NCBI RefSeq assembly: GCF_902459465.1
Contig: NW_022985706.1
Coordinates: 1 to 64,000 of the forward strand
Direction: 5' to 3'
From: Asterias rubens
Taxonomy: Eukaryota; Echinodermata; Asteroidea; Forcipulatida; Asteriidae
Length of the DNA: 64,000 bases
Below are positions 63,782 to 64,000 of this stretch, one piece after another. The position numbers were made by a program, and so were the translations under genes. The stretch's first letter is position 1. Every line of letters starts with the position of its first letter. Below the pieces are notes generated by a model that saw nothing but the letters and a program-made list of their open reading frames with translations, ran no database searches and was not told the origin of the DNA.

Positions 63782-64000
63782 AGCACTCTATGGGTGCGTT
63801 CGTTTAGCTTCCCTGAGTCATCCCCGGTCTGCCTCGGTGCGTTCGAATAGCTTTTGACGTCATTCCAGGGGCTCACTAAGGTCAGCCCAAAGTGCCCTGC
63901 TTGTGGAGTGGGTCACTTGAGGGCTGGCCCCAGGTAAACGATGTCACTACGAGAGCGGTGAGTGGTCGTTCGTTTAGCTCTTGTCAGGGGCTCACCCGAG
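63782..64000. mobile_element. broken copy of the TTAGCTTCCCTGGG foldback, at window edge
   Basis: Begins GGTGCGTTCGTTTAGCTTCCCTGAG and contains GTGGTCGTTCGTTTAGCTC at 63963, but arms and order are disturbed. It is in the intron after VWC exon B. Confidence 0.55.

Noticed and set aside
1-64000. CRISPR array or prokaryotic defence system suggested by many direct repeats
   Set aside because: The genes are spliced animal genes. The repeats are satellites and tRNA-derived units without unique spacers, and there are no cas-like genes.

Overview
This is animal nuclear DNA: split genes with GT/AG introns, low coding density, many SINE-like and foldback elements and several satellite arrays. The protein sequences and the dominant TTAA-flanked foldback repeat suggest an echinoderm, probably a sea star. 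That assignment rests on recollection of such genomes and not on a search.

Three conserved genes can be read exon by exon. MASTL (Greatwall kinase, + strand, 13672-31144) is complete in 12 coding exons, 884 residues, with the family's kinase domain split by about 550 residues between the DFG and APE segments. HIKESHI (Hsp70 nuclear import carrier, - strand, 56774-51754) is complete in 4 exons, 199 residues. Two 5' exons of POLR1H/RPA12 (- strand, 9880-9165) carry a one-base frameshift and a lost zinc cysteine, and its 3' exons are not in the window. At the right edge a + strand gene for a secreted von Willebrand type C (VWC) protein starts: TATA box, signal-peptide exon (60768-60855) and two almost identical VWC exons (62993-63187, 63528-63722). 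It runs off the window.

Layout: 1-6235, 802-bp satellite; 6236-9050, foldbacks, a SINE and diverged about 200-bp monomers related to the satellite; 9165-9880, POLR1H exons; 11026-13253, about 470-bp array; 13672-31144, MASTL with repeat-filled introns; 31217-34380, about 45 tRNA-like units at 68-69 bp; 36230-36546, possible unassigned promoter and first exon; 37640-41050, mosaic array of tRNA-Gln-like units; 42333-48200, 323-bp satellite with a 5-monomer higher-order repeat; 49500-51720, nested foldback elements; 51754-56774, HIKESHI; 57872-64000, the VWC locus, with a third signal-peptide exon on the - strand and a near-perfect inverted duplication (arms about 1.07 kb, spacer about 0.69 kb).

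The three conserved genes are ordinary housekeeping or cell-cycle genes and are not functionally linked here. The unusual content is structural: six tandem arrays, two of them built from tRNA-like units downstream of MASTL; recent inverted and tandem duplications that multiply the promoter, signal exon and VWC exon of the secreted-protein gene; and nested foldback insertions that reveal a TTAA target site for one family and an 8-bp duplication for another.
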